Assembly: GCF_000935025.1 (NCBI RefSeq)
Contig: NZ_CP010836.1
Location: 4,216,001-4,280,000 of the forward strand
DNA length: 64,000 nucleotides
Origin: Sphingomonas hengshuiensis
Lineage (GTDB): Bacteria > Pseudomonadota > Alphaproteobacteria > Sphingomonadales > Sphingomonadaceae
Direction: 5' to 3'
The notes under the pieces are model-generated. The model saw only the letters and a list, made by a program, of their open reading frames with translations. It had not been told where the DNA came from and made no database searches. Positions 8,697-18,050 of this stretch are shown here, piece by piece (position 1 is the stretch's first letter; each line of letters opens with the position of its first letter). Both the position numbers and the translations under genes were made by a program.

Positions 8697-9607
8697 GCCG
8701 GCCGCCGAAGAATATGGCGATTTCGGTGCGCGACCGGCTGACGGCGGTTGCCCGCGAGCGCCGGGAAAACGCACAGCTGCTAATGACCCGCTACGTCATT
8801 GAGCGCCTGCTCTTTCGTCTCAGCCTGTCGCCACATCGCGACCGGTTCGTGCTCAAGGGCGCGATGCTGTTCAGCCTGTGGGCGGCAGCGCCCTATCGCG
8901 CCACCGGCGACCTCGATCTGCTGGGCATAGGGGAAAATGCGCCCGAGCAGCTCGCAGCGGTTTTTCAGGAAATCCTTGGCGTCGCGGTCGATGACGACGG
9001 CATCGTGTTCCGGCCAGAAACCCTGCGCGCTGCCGCCGCCCGTGCCGAGGATGAATATGCCGGCGTCCGTATCGACTTCGTCGCCGAACTCGCGGGCGCA
9101 CGCCTGCCGATGCACGTCGACATCGGCTATGGCGACGCGATCACGCCGGGCGCGATCGAGATCGAATATCCGTCGTTGCTCGGCCAGCCCACCGCGCATC
9201 TTCGGGCCTATCCGCCCGAAACGGTGGTGGCCGAGAAATTCCAGGCCATGGTCGCGCTCGGTATGCTGAACACGCGCCTGAAGGATTTCTACGATATCTG
9301 GGCGATCGCGGGATCGTTCGCGTTCGATGGCGCCGTGCTGTCGCGCGCCATCCAGGCCACCTTCGATCGCCGCCAAACCCCGTTGCCCGTACAGACGCCT
9401 CCGGCGCTCACGCCCGCCTTCGCCGACGAAAAGCAGGACCAATGGACAGCGTTCCTGCGGCGGACCGAAATCGCGCTGGCGCCCGAACCGTTCGCGGCAA
9501 TCCAGGCCCAAATCGCGACGTTGGTAATGCCGCCGGTGCTGGCGCTCGCCCAAGGCGCCGGCTTTGACAGCAAATGGCCCAGTGGAGGTCCCTGGCAGGA
9601 GAAGTGA
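8693..9607 (+). CDS. abiEii: AbiEii nucleotidyltransferase toxin
   Basis: A 304-residue AbiEii/AbiGii family protein of the DNA polymerase-beta nucleotidyltransferase superfamily. Motif I is FVLKGAMLFSLW with the paired acidic motif GDLDLLG close behind. Motif III is VRIDFVAEL, and motif IV lies in VVAEKFQAMVALG followed by RLKDFYDIW. Toxins of this family stop growth, in studied cases by adding nucleotides to tRNA. The ATG overlaps the antitoxin stop (ATGA), giving the tight coupling typical of the pair. Together the two genes protect against some phages by abortive infection and also stabilise the DNA that carries them. All motifs look intact, so the toxin is probably active. Confidence 0.9.
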   Translation: MSRPPKNMAISVRDRLTAVARERRENAQLLMTRYVIERLLFRLSLSPHRDRFVLKGAMLFSLWAAAPYRATGDLDLLGIGENAPEQLAAVFQEILGVAVDDDGIVFRPETLRAAAARAEDEYAGVRIDFVAELAGARLPMHVDIGYGDAITPGAIEIEYPSLLGQPTAHLRAYPPETVVAEKFQAMVALGMLNTRLKDFYDIWAIAGSFAFDGAVLSRAIQATFDRRQTPLPVQTPPALTPAFADEKQDQWTAFLRRTEIALAPEPFAAIQAQIATLVMPPVLALAQGAGFDSKWPSGGPWQEK

Positions 9608-9652
9608 CGATATGGATGTGCAGACGGGCACTTCGGAAGATCGTTCGATAAT

Positions 9653-9674
9653 CGGTGATTACCCGGTGATTACC
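9653..9674 (+). repeat. Two tandem copies of an 11-bp near-palindrome
   Basis: CGGTGATTACC occurs twice without a gap (9653-9663, 9664-9674), 46 bases after the abiEii stop. Each copy contains the imperfect palindrome GGT-N4-ACC. It may be a protein-binding site or a chance duplication. Confidence 0.5.
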
Positions 9675-9785
9675 TGGGCAATCGCATAATTACGGATCAG
9701 CATGATTCTCGATTTCTGCTCAATACCTTGCGAGCGATTGGCGACTAAGGCTTGGTATTACACCCTGCCCAAGCCATGGAATGGC

Positions 9786-11114
9786 TCAAGGAGCGTGGTG
9801 GGCATCCAGAAAAGCAAGGGCGCTCAGCACATGAGCCGTCACGCCGACCGGAAGCACCGCTTCGTCTATGTCGAAACGGTCGCTATGGTTGGTGGGCGCC
9901 TGGGCCGGGTCTATGCCCGCCGGGGTCGAGCCTAGAATATAATAAAGCCCGGGGATTTCCTGTTCGAGGAACGAGAAATCCTCTGCCGCGCCACGCAGGC
10001 GGCTGTTGGGATCGACCCCGGCGACCCCGGCGGCGGCGCGGAGCGCGGGCATGAGGCTATCAAGCAACTTTGGATCGTTGCGCGTTACCGGTGTGCTGTC
10101 AGTAAAGCTGACCCGTGCCTGCGCGCCGTAGCTTTGAGCCAGGCCGTCTATGCTGGTACGGATGAGGGCCTGGATGCTGGCTTGCTGATCCTGATCGAAG
10201 GTTCGGATGATGCCGCGCATTTCGGCCGTGCCGGGCAGGATATTCTTGCGCAGCCCAGCCTTAAGCGACCCCACCGAGATCACATTGGGGTAGGCGACCA
10301 GGTCCAGCCGCCGGGCGGAAATAGTCGTCAGCGACTTGACGATATCGGCGCTCAGATTGATCAGGTCTGTTCCTTCCCAAGGCCGGCCAGCATGGGTTTG
10401 CCGCCCGGTAAGGTCGATGGAAAGGTCGGTCGACCCCGCAAGGAAGGGTCCGGGGCGCACCTGTATCTGGCCGACCGGGCCGGGCTCGACATGCAACGCC
10501 AGAATCGCCGACGGCTTTTCGCGCGCGAAGAGGCCGTCGGCCAGCATCGCCCTGGCGCCCGACACCATGTTCGGCGGGCCGCCCTCTTCCGCCGGTTGGA
10601 AAATGAACATGATCGTGCCGCTGATACGGTCGCGCATCCCGGCCAGCACCGTCGCGGCGCCCATCAGCATGGCGGTGTGGGCATCATGACCACAGCCATG
10701 CATAACAGGCACTTCATGGCCGTCGAAAAGGCCGGTCGCCTGCGACGCGAAGGGCAGGCCAGTCGCCTCACGGATCGGGAGGGCATCCATGTCGGCGCGC
10801 AGGGCCAATATCGCCCCCGGTCGCGCACCCCGTAACAGGCCGACGACTCCCGTCCGGCCGACCCCTGTGCGTACCTCGTCAAAGCCCAGGCGACGCAGAT
10901 GAGCGGCGACGAGGGTCGCCGTGCGCCGTTCCTCATTGGCCAGTTCGGGATGGCTGTGGATGTCCCGGCGCCATTCCCTGACCTGCGGCGCGACTGCGGC
11001 GACCCGGGCGCTGACGTCGGGGGGCGGGGCGGGCGCCTCTGCCCGCACAGCACCGGACCAAGCCAGGGCGAGGCATGGCAGCAGGACGAGCGATAGGGCA
11101 GGGAAGTGAAACAT
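9786..11114 (-). CDS. Exported M20D amidohydrolase (hippurate / N-acyl amino acid hydrolase type)
   Basis: A 442-residue metallopeptidase-family amidohydrolase. A signal peptide covers about residues 1-25 (MFHFPALSLVLLPCLALAWS, then GAVRAEA), so it acts in the periplasm. Catalytic and metal-binding motifs of the M20D family are present: DIHSHPEL, LRADMDALPI, MHGCGHDAHTAML with the metal-binding Cys and His, FQPAEEGG, LALHVEP and the dimerisation-domain LTGRQTHAGRPW. Relatives split hippurate, indole-acetyl amino acids or N-acetyl amino acids. The start at 11114 has AAAGGA six bases upstream; that SD overlaps another in-frame Met at 11129. It lies 109 bases downstream of a TonB receptor and is probably cotranscribed with it. 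Confidence 0.9.
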   Translation of the reverse strand: MFHFPALSLVLLPCLALAWSGAVRAEAPAPPPDVSARVAAVAPQVREWRRDIHSHPELANEERRTATLVAAHLRRLGFDEVRTGVGRTGVVGLLRGARPGAILALRADMDALPIREATGLPFASQATGLFDGHEVPVMHGCGHDAHTAMLMGAATVLAGMRDRISGTIMFIFQPAEEGGPPNMVSGARAMLADGLFAREKPSAILALHVEPGPVGQIQVRPGPFLAGSTDLSIDLTGRQTHAGRPWEGTDLINLSADIVKSLTTISARRLDLVAYPNVISVGSLKAGLRKNILPGTAEMRGIIRTFDQDQQASIQALIRTSIDGLAQSYGAQARVSFTDSTPVTRNDPKLLDSLMPALRAAAGVAGVDPNSRLRGAAEDFSFLEQEIPGLYYILGSTPAGIDPAQAPTNHSDRFDIDEAVLPVGVTAHVLSALAFLDAHHAP

Positions 11115-11223
11115 GCTGAATCCTTTCATCCTCTGAACATGGGCCGGGCCGCGCCGGACGACAGGACGGTGCGGCGCGACATGATGCACGCCACCGCGCC
11201 TGCTCCCGATCAATCCGGACTCG

Positions 11224-14166
11224 TCAGAAGCTTTTATTGACGGTCAGGGATACGGTGCGGCCATAAATGGTAGCATTGGATGCATCATAGACTTCCGCGG
11301 CGTTGCCCGAAACGATCCGACCAGTATCGACAAAGGGCGGGTCTTTGTCGAACAGGTTGGTCGCCCCCAGGGTCAGGCGGGTTCTACCTAGCACGCCACC
11401 GCCATCGGGGAAGGCATAGGACAGGCGCAGGTCGAACGTGTTCCAGGATCCGATCCTCAGATCCTGCGTGTTGACGGTCGGCGCCCCGGTGGAGGAAGCA
11501 ACATAACAGCCGCCCGCCCGGCACTTATAGGACGCGGTATGGTTGACTGTACCCTGCGCCGAGAAGCCGCCGGAGATCCACTCGACCCCGGCCCGACCGC
11601 GGAAGTTCACAGGGTTGCCGGTACTTTCATAGACGCCCAGCTTGCTTTCATAGGCGCCGCCCGGCGTCGACTGGACATCGTAGGAACTCACGATGGTACC
11701 ATTGCCGAACAGCGAGAGGCGCCCGATGCCCCCTACATCGAAGCCATAGCTGGCAGCCAGGTCGAAACCGTCCATGCGCAAAGATGCCAGGTTCATCTGC
11801 GTGGCATAGATGATGGCCTGAATCTGGCTGGCCGTGCGCGTCGGCCCAGGCCCTGACAGGCCGGTGAACCGCGGATCGTCCATGAGCGCCTGAACGACCG
11901 CGTCGTCGGGATCGAAATCCAGATTGCTGATATAGGGGCTGGATCCGGTAGCGAAATAGCTCGACAGGATGCTGGCCAGCGACCCCGATGTGATGCGGAC
12001 CAGGCGATCCTTGATCTTGATATGGTAATAATTGACGCTCGCCCGGAAATTGGGCAGCTGTGGCGACTCGATGTCAAAGCCCAGGCTCCAGCTGCTTGCT
12101 TTTTCCGGCTTGAGCTTTGCGGACGTGCCCCCAGCAACCACCATGCCGGTGAAGGAGCAGTTGCCGCTTCCGCCCGGTGTCCCGCTATAGCCGTTAAGTG
12201 TCACCAGCGTGGTGGTGCAGGGCGCGGTATAAAAGGAATTGGCATAAAAGATGGCGTTGCCGCCGTTCACAGGCTGAACCCCGGTGAACTGATAGCGCAT
12301 GGGCGGGGTGTGGAACGACGTGCCCCAGCTTCCCCGCAGGTTGAAGCCCTCGACAGGGGCGTAGCGAAAGCCGAATTTCGGATTGGTTGTGCGGAAGCCG
12401 GACAGATCGTTCGACCGTTCGTGTCGGAGCGCCACCGAAAAATCGAGATTGACGATGCCCCGAATGGCGTTGCGCCGCGAAAATAGCGGCAGCGACAATT
12501 CGCCAAAGGCGGCGAACACATTCTGGGTGGTCGCGCCATAGGGCACGGTCGTGTCGTCGATGCTGCGATAGTTGAAGGTCAGTTCGCCGTCGATTTTCTC
12601 ACGCCGCCAATCAATGCCGGTCGCCACCTTGAACGCACCGCCGGGCAGGTCGATCAGGCTACCGTCAACCTTCAGCGTCGCCTGCAGGACGCGCGAGGTA
12701 AAGGTCAGATCCTCATAGCCGACCAGCTGGTTATAAAGCGTGTCGCTGAGCGGCTCGGTCGAATAGGGGTTCCAGGTTTCATAGCCCAGGCTGTTACAAT
12801 AGGCCTGCGCCGCCGTCGCGGGCGTTGCCACGGTGCCCATCAGCGAACAGGCGACGGAGCTGGGCGCGGAAGCGCCGGTGCTCAGCTTTTCGATGACATT
12901 GCTGTCGCGCAGCGCCGTCTGGTAGCGATTTTGCCGTTCCTGACTGTAGGAAACGCCAAGGTCCATCGCCCAAGTGGGCGCGAAGGACCAGGACGAACCG
13001 GCATTGAGGGCCAGACTGTCAACCTTGACTTTGCGCTCCTGCACCAAGTCGTCGATCAGCACGCCGAAATTGTTGGTTACCCCGCTAATATAGGCGGGAT
13101 TGCTGGTCGGAACGGTGCCGTAATAGGCCAGGTAGCCCAGATTATATTTACCCTTGCGATGGGTATATCGGCCATCGACGCGCAGCGTCAGACTGTCCGA
13201 AACCCCCTGGTCGAATGCCGCAAACAGGCTGTGTCGCTCCATTTCCGGGACGATGTCGACATCATTCCACGGGTCGAAGCTATTGCCTATGCCACCGGTT
13301 GTCGGCGTCAGGTCGGCAATGGTAAGGCCCGTTCCGTCGCCTTGCGGCACCGTATAGGCGACCGCGCCATTGTAGGCGGCGTTACCCGAGAAAATATTGG
13401 CGGCAGCCCCCGCCCGACTGGTATAGGCTGGCCAGCTGACACCGCCATAGGATGACAGGTTGCCGCCCTTGAACCCGCGGTCATTCGCCAGCACGTTCGC
13501 GCGCCGATTATATTCATATCCCACGACGAAGCCGCCGCTGTTCCAGTTGCGGCCATAGCTGATGCCGCCCTGATATTCCATTTCGCCGCCGCGGGTGGCG
13601 GCGCCGATCCGGCCGGATGCATCGAAGCCCTTTTGCCGCTTTTTAAGGACGATATTGGCGACGCCCCCAACGGCATCCGATCCATAGACCGCCGACGCGC
13701 CGTCCTGCAGTATCTCTATGCGTTCAATGGCATTGGTGGGAATGTTCGATATATCGACAAAGTCGCCAAATTGACCTGACAGCGCGACACGGCGCCCGTT
13801 GACCAGCACCAGCGTGGACAGTGACCCCAGCCCGCGCAGGTTGATGCCGGCGCCGCCGGTCAGGTTGGCCGCCGCAGAACTGCTGTCCTGCCCCCCCCTG
13901 TTCCCATCGGGATTGGCAACGCCGCCCGCGAAATTGACCGGCAGGTCGCGCATCAGGTCGGCCAGCGTCGCGCGGCCGGATTTGGCGATCGCGGTAGCGT
14001 CCATCGTTTGGATGGGGCTGCCGATCACCGGCGCACCGCGAATATTGGTGCCGGTTACAATGATTTCCTGCCCTGCATCGTCGTCCTGGGCATAGGCGAA
14101 CTGCGCTTGCCCGATGGCGAGCAGTGACACCGTTGCCAGTGTCGCTAAACGGAATGGTCCCGTCAT
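11224..14166 (-). CDS. TonB-dependent receptor
   Basis: A 980-residue outer-membrane receptor. The signal peptide ends near FAYAQ (residue 27), a short TonB-box-like stretch follows (QEIIVTGTNIRG), and the plug contains GINLRGLGSLSTLVLVNGRR and then IERIEILQDGASAVYGSDAV, the classical plug motifs. The barrel ends with SLTVNKSF, an aromatic C-terminus. AGGGGT stands six bases before the ATG. The next gene in the same direction is an exported amidohydrolase, and a PepSY protein is divergent across the shared promoter region. That context suggests uptake of an N-acyl or aromatic conjugate, or of iron complexed to it. The ligand is not identifiable from sequence. Confidence 0.9.
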   Translation of the reverse strand: MTGPFRLATLATVSLLAIGQAQFAYAQDDDAGQEIIVTGTNIRGAPVIGSPIQTMDATAIAKSGRATLADLMRDLPVNFAGGVANPDGNRGGQDSSSAAANLTGGAGINLRGLGSLSTLVLVNGRRVALSGQFGDFVDISNIPTNAIERIEILQDGASAVYGSDAVGGVANIVLKKRQKGFDASGRIGAATRGGEMEYQGGISYGRNWNSGGFVVGYEYNRRANVLANDRGFKGGNLSSYGGVSWPAYTSRAGAAANIFSGNAAYNGAVAYTVPQGDGTGLTIADLTPTTGGIGNSFDPWNDVDIVPEMERHSLFAAFDQGVSDSLTLRVDGRYTHRKGKYNLGYLAYYGTVPTSNPAYISGVTNNFGVLIDDLVQERKVKVDSLALNAGSSWSFAPTWAMDLGVSYSQERQNRYQTALRDSNVIEKLSTGASAPSSVACSLMGTVATPATAAQAYCNSLGYETWNPYSTEPLSDTLYNQLVGYEDLTFTSRVLQATLKVDGSLIDLPGGAFKVATGIDWRREKIDGELTFNYRSIDDTTVPYGATTQNVFAAFGELSLPLFSRRNAIRGIVNLDFSVALRHERSNDLSGFRTTNPKFGFRYAPVEGFNLRGSWGTSFHTPPMRYQFTGVQPVNGGNAIFYANSFYTAPCTTTLVTLNGYSGTPGGSGNCSFTGMVVAGGTSAKLKPEKASSWSLGFDIESPQLPNFRASVNYYHIKIKDRLVRITSGSLASILSSYFATGSSPYISNLDFDPDDAVVQALMDDPRFTGLSGPGPTRTASQIQAIIYATQMNLASLRMDGFDLAASYGFDVGGIGRLSLFGNGTIVSSYDVQSTPGGAYESKLGVYESTGNPVNFRGRAGVEWISGGFSAQGTVNHTASYKCRAGGCYVASSTGAPTVNTQDLRIGSWNTFDLRLSYAFPDGGGVLGRTRLTLGATNLFDKDPPFVDTGRIVSGNAAEVYDASNATIYGRTVSLTVNKSF

Positions 14167-14388
14167 AAATTTACCCCTTTTCCTCGCTCAGATTTCCCGC
14201 TAAGCGAAAATACAATGTGTACGTTATATTTTTTGGAGTCAAAGCCTTTTCGCAATTCACAATAATATTTCATACTTTTGAAAAATAATAATATTATGCC
14301 AAATTGACTACAAATAGCAGTCGCAGCGGAGCTGCGTGGCGAAGCGATATGACAATTCAGCGATCAGGGTGGGGGCGAAAGAACAGAT
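14167..14388. promoter_or_regulatory. AT-rich divergent promoter region
   Basis: This 222-base spacer separates the divergent TonB receptor and PepSY genes and is much richer in A and T than its surroundings, particularly 14205-14310. It should contain both promoters. A 15-bp element at 14213-14227 recurs upstream of the tannase-family gene. Confidence 0.7.
14213..14227 (+). promoter_or_regulatory. Shared operator candidate, copy 1
   Basis: CAATGTGTACGTTAT. With the preceding A it forms an imperfect 16-bp palindrome of the size bound by MarR-family dimers. The same sequence with one mismatch lies at 29862-29876 (opposite strand) upstream of the tannase-family esterase. A MarR regulator is encoded 1.4 kb away at 15669. 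Confidence 0.5.
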
Positions 14389-15552
14389 ATGCAAAGCGCA
14401 GCAGATCGGGCCAGGCCGGCCGGGCCGCGATTGAGCCGCAAGGCACAAATCCGGCAATTCTGGCTAAAAATCCATCGCTGGATGGGGCTGGCCGGGTTGC
14501 TGTTCATGGCGGCTTTCGGCCTGACGGGCGCCCTGCTAGTCTGGCCCACGACATTCGACGCCATGGCGCACCCCGCACGCTATCCCAGCGTTTCGAACCG
14601 CGATTTCGTCCCCGACACAGCCTTCCTGACCAAGGCGGCGGCGGCTTTGCCGATGGGCGATCGGATCAGCGGATTGCGGGTGATGCAGGGCCAAGGGGCC
14701 ATCCTGGTCGCCGGTGAAGCACGGGGACGGCCTCCGCTCGGCCTTGGCCCCGCCAGCCGGGTCCAGCTCTGGCTGCATCCGCAAACAGGCGAGTTGCTCG
14801 ACCGGCAGGAGCGAGCGGGCGGCTTCATCTGGGCCTTACACGCGCTGCACGGCCATATGCTGCTGAAGCAGGGCGGGCGCATCGTCGTCGCATTACTCGG
14901 CGCCGGGTTGCTTGCCCTGTCCGCGATCGGCCTGTGGCTCTGGTGGCCGGGCCTGCGATCGGTGCGGCAGGGGCTGCGTTGGCGCAAGCAATTCAGCCGT
15001 TCCATGAACCTGCACCGTCAGGCGGGGGCAATCGTCGCCCTGATATTGCTGGTGGAGGCATTTACCGGCGCATGGCTTGCCCTGCCCACCCTGTTCGCCC
15101 AGATCGTTTCCCCCGGCAGCATGTCAGGACGGACCGAGGCCAGCGAAGGGCCGCCGACCACGCGACCGGCCGCCTCTACCATGCTCAATGCCGATCAGGC
15201 GGTACGCCGCGCCCGGACGTTGACGACGCCGGATGCCCGGTTGACGAGCATTTTCTTCCCGGACGACGCGAAGGGCCTATGGGCAATAGGCCTTGCCGCG
15301 CCATCGGCTCGCCCGGTCACGATCATGATCGACGACCGCACGGGCTCTGCCTCGCTCCGTCCCGCGCCGCGCCCCGACCGCGCCGAACGGGCGGCGGGAT
15401 TGATGATGACGATCCACGCCGGACGATTTGGCCTGGCCGGCCAGATCATCGTTTTCCTGTCGGGACTGGTGCTCACCCTGTTGGCCGTCACCGGCTTGCT
15501 GCTCTGGCTTCAGGGGCACACCCTGCGCCGCCGCCGGATGCGCCGGACATGA
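14389..15552 (+). CDS. PepSY-associated membrane protein (possible ferric reductase-like)
   Basis: A 387-residue inner-membrane protein of the PepSY-associated TM helix family. Membrane segments are visible at about residues 33-52 (GLAGLLFMAAFGLTGALLVW), 165-185 (VVALLGAGLLALSAIGLWLWW), 212-232 (AGAIVALILLVEAFTGAWLA) and 350-375 (IIVFLSGLVLTLLAVTGLLLWL). Conserved histidines sit at KIHRW, LHALHGHML, NLHRQ and IHAGRFG, the pattern thought to bind haem or metal in this family. Periplasmic loops carry the PepSY domains. Such proteins often accompany TonB receptors and are proposed to reduce or release iron from imported chelates. It is divergent from the TonB receptor. Confidence 0.8.
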   Translation: MQSAADRARPAGPRLSRKAQIRQFWLKIHRWMGLAGLLFMAAFGLTGALLVWPTTFDAMAHPARYPSVSNRDFVPDTAFLTKAAAALPMGDRISGLRVMQGQGAILVAGEARGRPPLGLGPASRVQLWLHPQTGELLDRQERAGGFIWALHALHGHMLLKQGGRIVVALLGAGLLALSAIGLWLWWPGLRSVRQGLRWRKQFSRSMNLHRQAGAIVALILLVEAFTGAWLALPTLFAQIVSPGSMSGRTEASEGPPTTRPAASTMLNADQAVRRARTLTTPDARLTSIFFPDDAKGLWAIGLAAPSARPVTIMIDDRTGSASLRPAPRPDRAERAAGLMMTIHAGRFGLAGQIIVFLSGLVLTLLAVTGLLLWLQGHTLRRRRMRRT

Positions 15553-15668
15553 TGGAAAGGAATTGATCCCGCGCACGCGCCCGCCACCGGCCTGCATGTT
15601 GCGGCGTATGCCGGGCACCTATCCGCCAAGAACGGACATGATAGAATAAGAGTTGGAGAGTTGCCGAA

Positions 15669-16121
15669 ATGACATCAAAAACCACGATTCCATTCGAGAA
15701 TTTCGAACTGAGCCGGTCCCCCGGTCATTTACTACGCCGGTGCCACCAGCGCAGCCATGAGATATTCCATCACCATGCCGGCGAGTTCGACCTGACCCGG
15801 CAGCAATTCGCCATGCTGCTCGCCGTGTTCCGGCATCCCGGGGCCAGCGTGCAGGACATGGCCGATCTGACCGCAGTCGACCGCAATACGCTGGTCGGCA
15901 TCGTTCAGCGACTGGTGGCCAAGGGGCTGGTGAAGAAGCAGCGTTCGTCACGTGATGCCCGGGCCTATGAACTGGAGATTCAGGCGAGCGGGATCGACCT
16001 GCTCGAACGCATGGAAGAGAGCATAAACGAGGTACAGGACAAGATATTCGAGCCCTTATCCGATGACGAGCGCGAAATTTTCATCCTCTGTGCCCAGAAA
16101 CTGAGCGGCATCGGATTCTGA
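15669..16121 (+). CDS. MarR-family transcriptional regulator
   Basis: A 150-residue winged-helix regulator. The domain runs through FDLTRQQFAMLLAVFRHPG, the recognition helix VQDMADLTAVDRNTLVGIVQRL and the wing KGLVKKQRSSRDARAYEL, followed by the C-terminal dimerisation helices. MarR proteins of this subtype often repress genes for aromatic compound use and release DNA on ligand binding. It lies 116 bases after the PepSY gene in the same direction. A plausible regulon is the adjacent receptor, amidohydrolase and PepSY genes, and possibly the tannase-family gene at 28113, because of the shared motif. Confidence 0.88.
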   Translation: MTSKTTIPFENFELSRSPGHLLRRCHQRSHEIFHHHAGEFDLTRQQFAMLLAVFRHPGASVQDMADLTAVDRNTLVGIVQRLVAKGLVKKQRSSRDARAYELEIQASGIDLLERMEESINEVQDKIFEPLSDDEREIFILCAQKLSGIGF

Positions 16122-16179
16122 ACATAACGGAGCCAAATTCCCGAAGCTCCCATGATTCCGGTTCGGGGCACTCCTTCCT

Positions 16180-16402
16180 CGACCAGCGCCGTATCGGCAT
16201 CTGCCCCCAACATGGGCCTTGAAGCCGTGAGCGGCTCGCTTTCCCTTGTGCTTGACCCAGCGCGCATCTCCATCGTCCTCGCTGGCAGAGGCGATGATGG
16301 TCGCATCGACCAGCGTGCCTGCCTTGACCGTTACTGCCTTGGATGTGAGCTGCGCTGTCACTGTCGTGAACAGCAGTCGATCCAGCTTATCTGCCTGCGG
16401 CG
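16180..16402 (-). pseudogene. Remnant of an IS5-like transposase (central part, left side of the IS66 insertion)
   Basis: Minus-strand translation gives DKLDRLLFTTVTAQLTSKAV, then VKAGTLVDATIIASASE and DARWVKHKGKRAAHGFKAHV, the first catalytic block of IS5-family transposases. The frame then breaks: removing one G near 16211 restores GADADTALVEE. The sequence after about 16180 is unrelated. The N-terminal side was separated by the IS66 element. This is a decayed copy, not a functional gene. Confidence 0.75.
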
Positions 16403-16410
16403 CTTGGTCA
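16403..16410 (+). repeat. Target-site duplication, left copy (CTTGGTCA)
   Basis: This octamer directly abuts the left end of the IS66 element and is repeated exactly at 18892-18899 on the other side. Eight bases is the usual IS66 duplication length. Confidence 0.95.
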
Positions 16411-16435
16411 GTAAGCGCGGTCTGCAGGCCGCAGA

Positions 16436-17989
16436 TTATGCGGCTTGCGCGGTTGGCTGCTCCGCTGGCGGGGTCCAGTTCCACGGCAGGAGTTCGTCCC
16501 AGCGCGCGGCGGGCCAGTCGCCGGCAACCTTGGCGATGACGTCAGCGATATAGGCCTGCGGGTCGATGCCGCTCGCCTTGCAGGTCTGGATAACGGTGTA
16601 GATGGCTGCGGCGCGTTCACCGCCCACGCGCGAGCCGGCGAACAGCCAGTTGCGACGGCCGATGGCGACGCCGCGTAGCGCGCGTTCGGCGATGTTGTTG
16701 TCGATCTCCAGTCGGCCGTTGTCGAGGAAGCGCGACAGCGCTGGCCAGCGCTTGGTGCCATACGCAATTGCCTTCGCCATGTCGGACTTGGGCGACAGGC
16801 GACGCAGCGCGGTGTCGAGCACTTCGCGCAAGGCCTCGGCCAGCGGTTTGCTGCGTTCCTGCCGTGCCCGGTGCCGGATATCCGGCGGCTGGCCGCGCAC
16901 CTCGGCCTCGACGGCGTAGAGCGCGCCGATCCGCTCCAGAATGTCGGTAGTCAACGGCGTGGAGGTGCGCTCATGCAGGTCAAAGATCTTGCGCCGGAAA
17001 TGTGCCCAACAGGCAACCTCAGTCACGCCGCCCCGATACAGCCCGTCATAGCCGGCATAGGCATCGGCCTGGAGGAATCCGCGAAAGCCGGCGAGATGCG
17101 CCAGCGGGTGCGCGCCGGTGCGGTCCGGCGTGAAGCGATACCAGGTCGCGCGCGGCGCCGTGCTGCCCGAGGCCTGGTCGTCGGCCGCGTACACCCATAG
17201 CCGCCCGGTTGCGGTCTTGCCGCGGCCGGGGTCGAGCACCGGTACCGGCGTGTCGTCGGCATGGATCTTGTCGGCCTTGAGGACTTCGTCGCGGATGCGG
17301 GCGACGACCGGATCGAGCAACGCTGCGGCCTGTCCGGCCCAGCCGGCCAGCGTCGAGCGGTCGATATCGAGCCCTTGCGCCGCCATCATCTCGGCCTGGC
17401 GATACAAGGGGAGATGGTGCTCGAACTTGGATACCACGACATGCGCGAGCGTGGCGAAGCTGGCCTTGCCGCGCGCGACGGCGCTGGCCGGCGCGGGTGC
17501 CTGGACAATCTTCTCGCAGACCCGGCAGCTATATTTGGGCCGGATGTTGCGCACGACCCGCCAACGCACCGGCACCACGTCGAGCATCTCATGGGCATCC
17601 ATGCCCAGCCGGCGCACCGCGCCGCCGCAATCCGGGCAGGTGCAGGTGCCCGAGGCCGGTTCGTGGACAACGTCCTCGCGCGGCAGATGCGCCGGCAGGC
17701 TGCGAACCGGTGCCGGCCGCGCCGTCGCCTCCGACGGGCGCTCCTCTACCGGCGCCGCGTCGCGCTCGGCTTCCAGCTCTTCCAGCGCCAGTTCGAGCTG
17801 CTCGATCTCGCGGCCCAGCTTCTCGGACGAGGCGCCGAACTGCATCCGCCGCAGCCGGGCGATCTGCCCGCGCAAGCTGTCGATGAGCAGATCGCGCGCG
17901 GCGAGCGCGGCATTGGCCCGGGCGAGCATCGCCTCCAGCGCGGCGATCCGCGCGGTGGCATCGGCAGGGGAAACGGGCGCTTCCGGCAC
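16436..17989 (-). CDS. tnpC: IS66 transposase TnpC
   Basis: A 517-residue IS66 DDE transposase. An N-terminal leucine-rich coil (residues 12-85) precedes a zinc-binding segment (CTCPDCGG, residues about 136-143) and the IS66 C-domain phrase PVRWRVVRNIRPKYSCRVCEK. The catalytic core includes KIHADDTPVPVLDPG, then YRGGVTEVACWAHFRRKIFD, and the glutamate in LEIDNNIAERALRGVAIGRRNW. The C-terminus ends [11 protein letters not shown] as usual. It starts with GTG at 17989 with AGGAAA upstream and lies 61 bases after tnpB. Length is normal, so the protein is probably functional. Confidence 0.93.
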   Translation of the reverse strand: MPEAPVSPADATARIAALEAMLARANAALAARDLLIDSLRGQIARLRRMQFGASSEKLGREIEQLELALEELEAERDAAPVEERPSEATARPAPVRSLPAHLPREDVVHEPASGTCTCPDCGGAVRRLGMDAHEMLDVVPVRWRVVRNIRPKYSCRVCEKIVQAPAPASAVARGKASFATLAHVVVSKFEHHLPLYRQAEMMAAQGLDIDRSTLAGWAGQAAALLDPVVARIRDEVLKADKIHADDTPVPVLDPGRGKTATGRLWVYAADDQASGSTAPRATWYRFTPDRTGAHPLAHLAGFRGFLQADAYAGYDGLYRGGVTEVACWAHFRRKIFDLHERTSTPLTTDILERIGALYAVEAEVRGQPPDIRHRARQERSKPLAEALREVLDTALRRLSPKSDMAKAIAYGTKRWPALSRFLDNGRLEIDNNIAERALRGVAIGRRNWLFAGSRVGGERAAAIYTVIQTCKASGIDPQAYIADVIAKVAGDWPAARWDELLPWNWTPPAEQPTAQAA

Positions 17990-18050
17990 CCGGATTTCCT
18001 AGCAGATCGCAGCGCTTCAGGCGAGCAAAACCGACGCAAAACCGCCGGTT

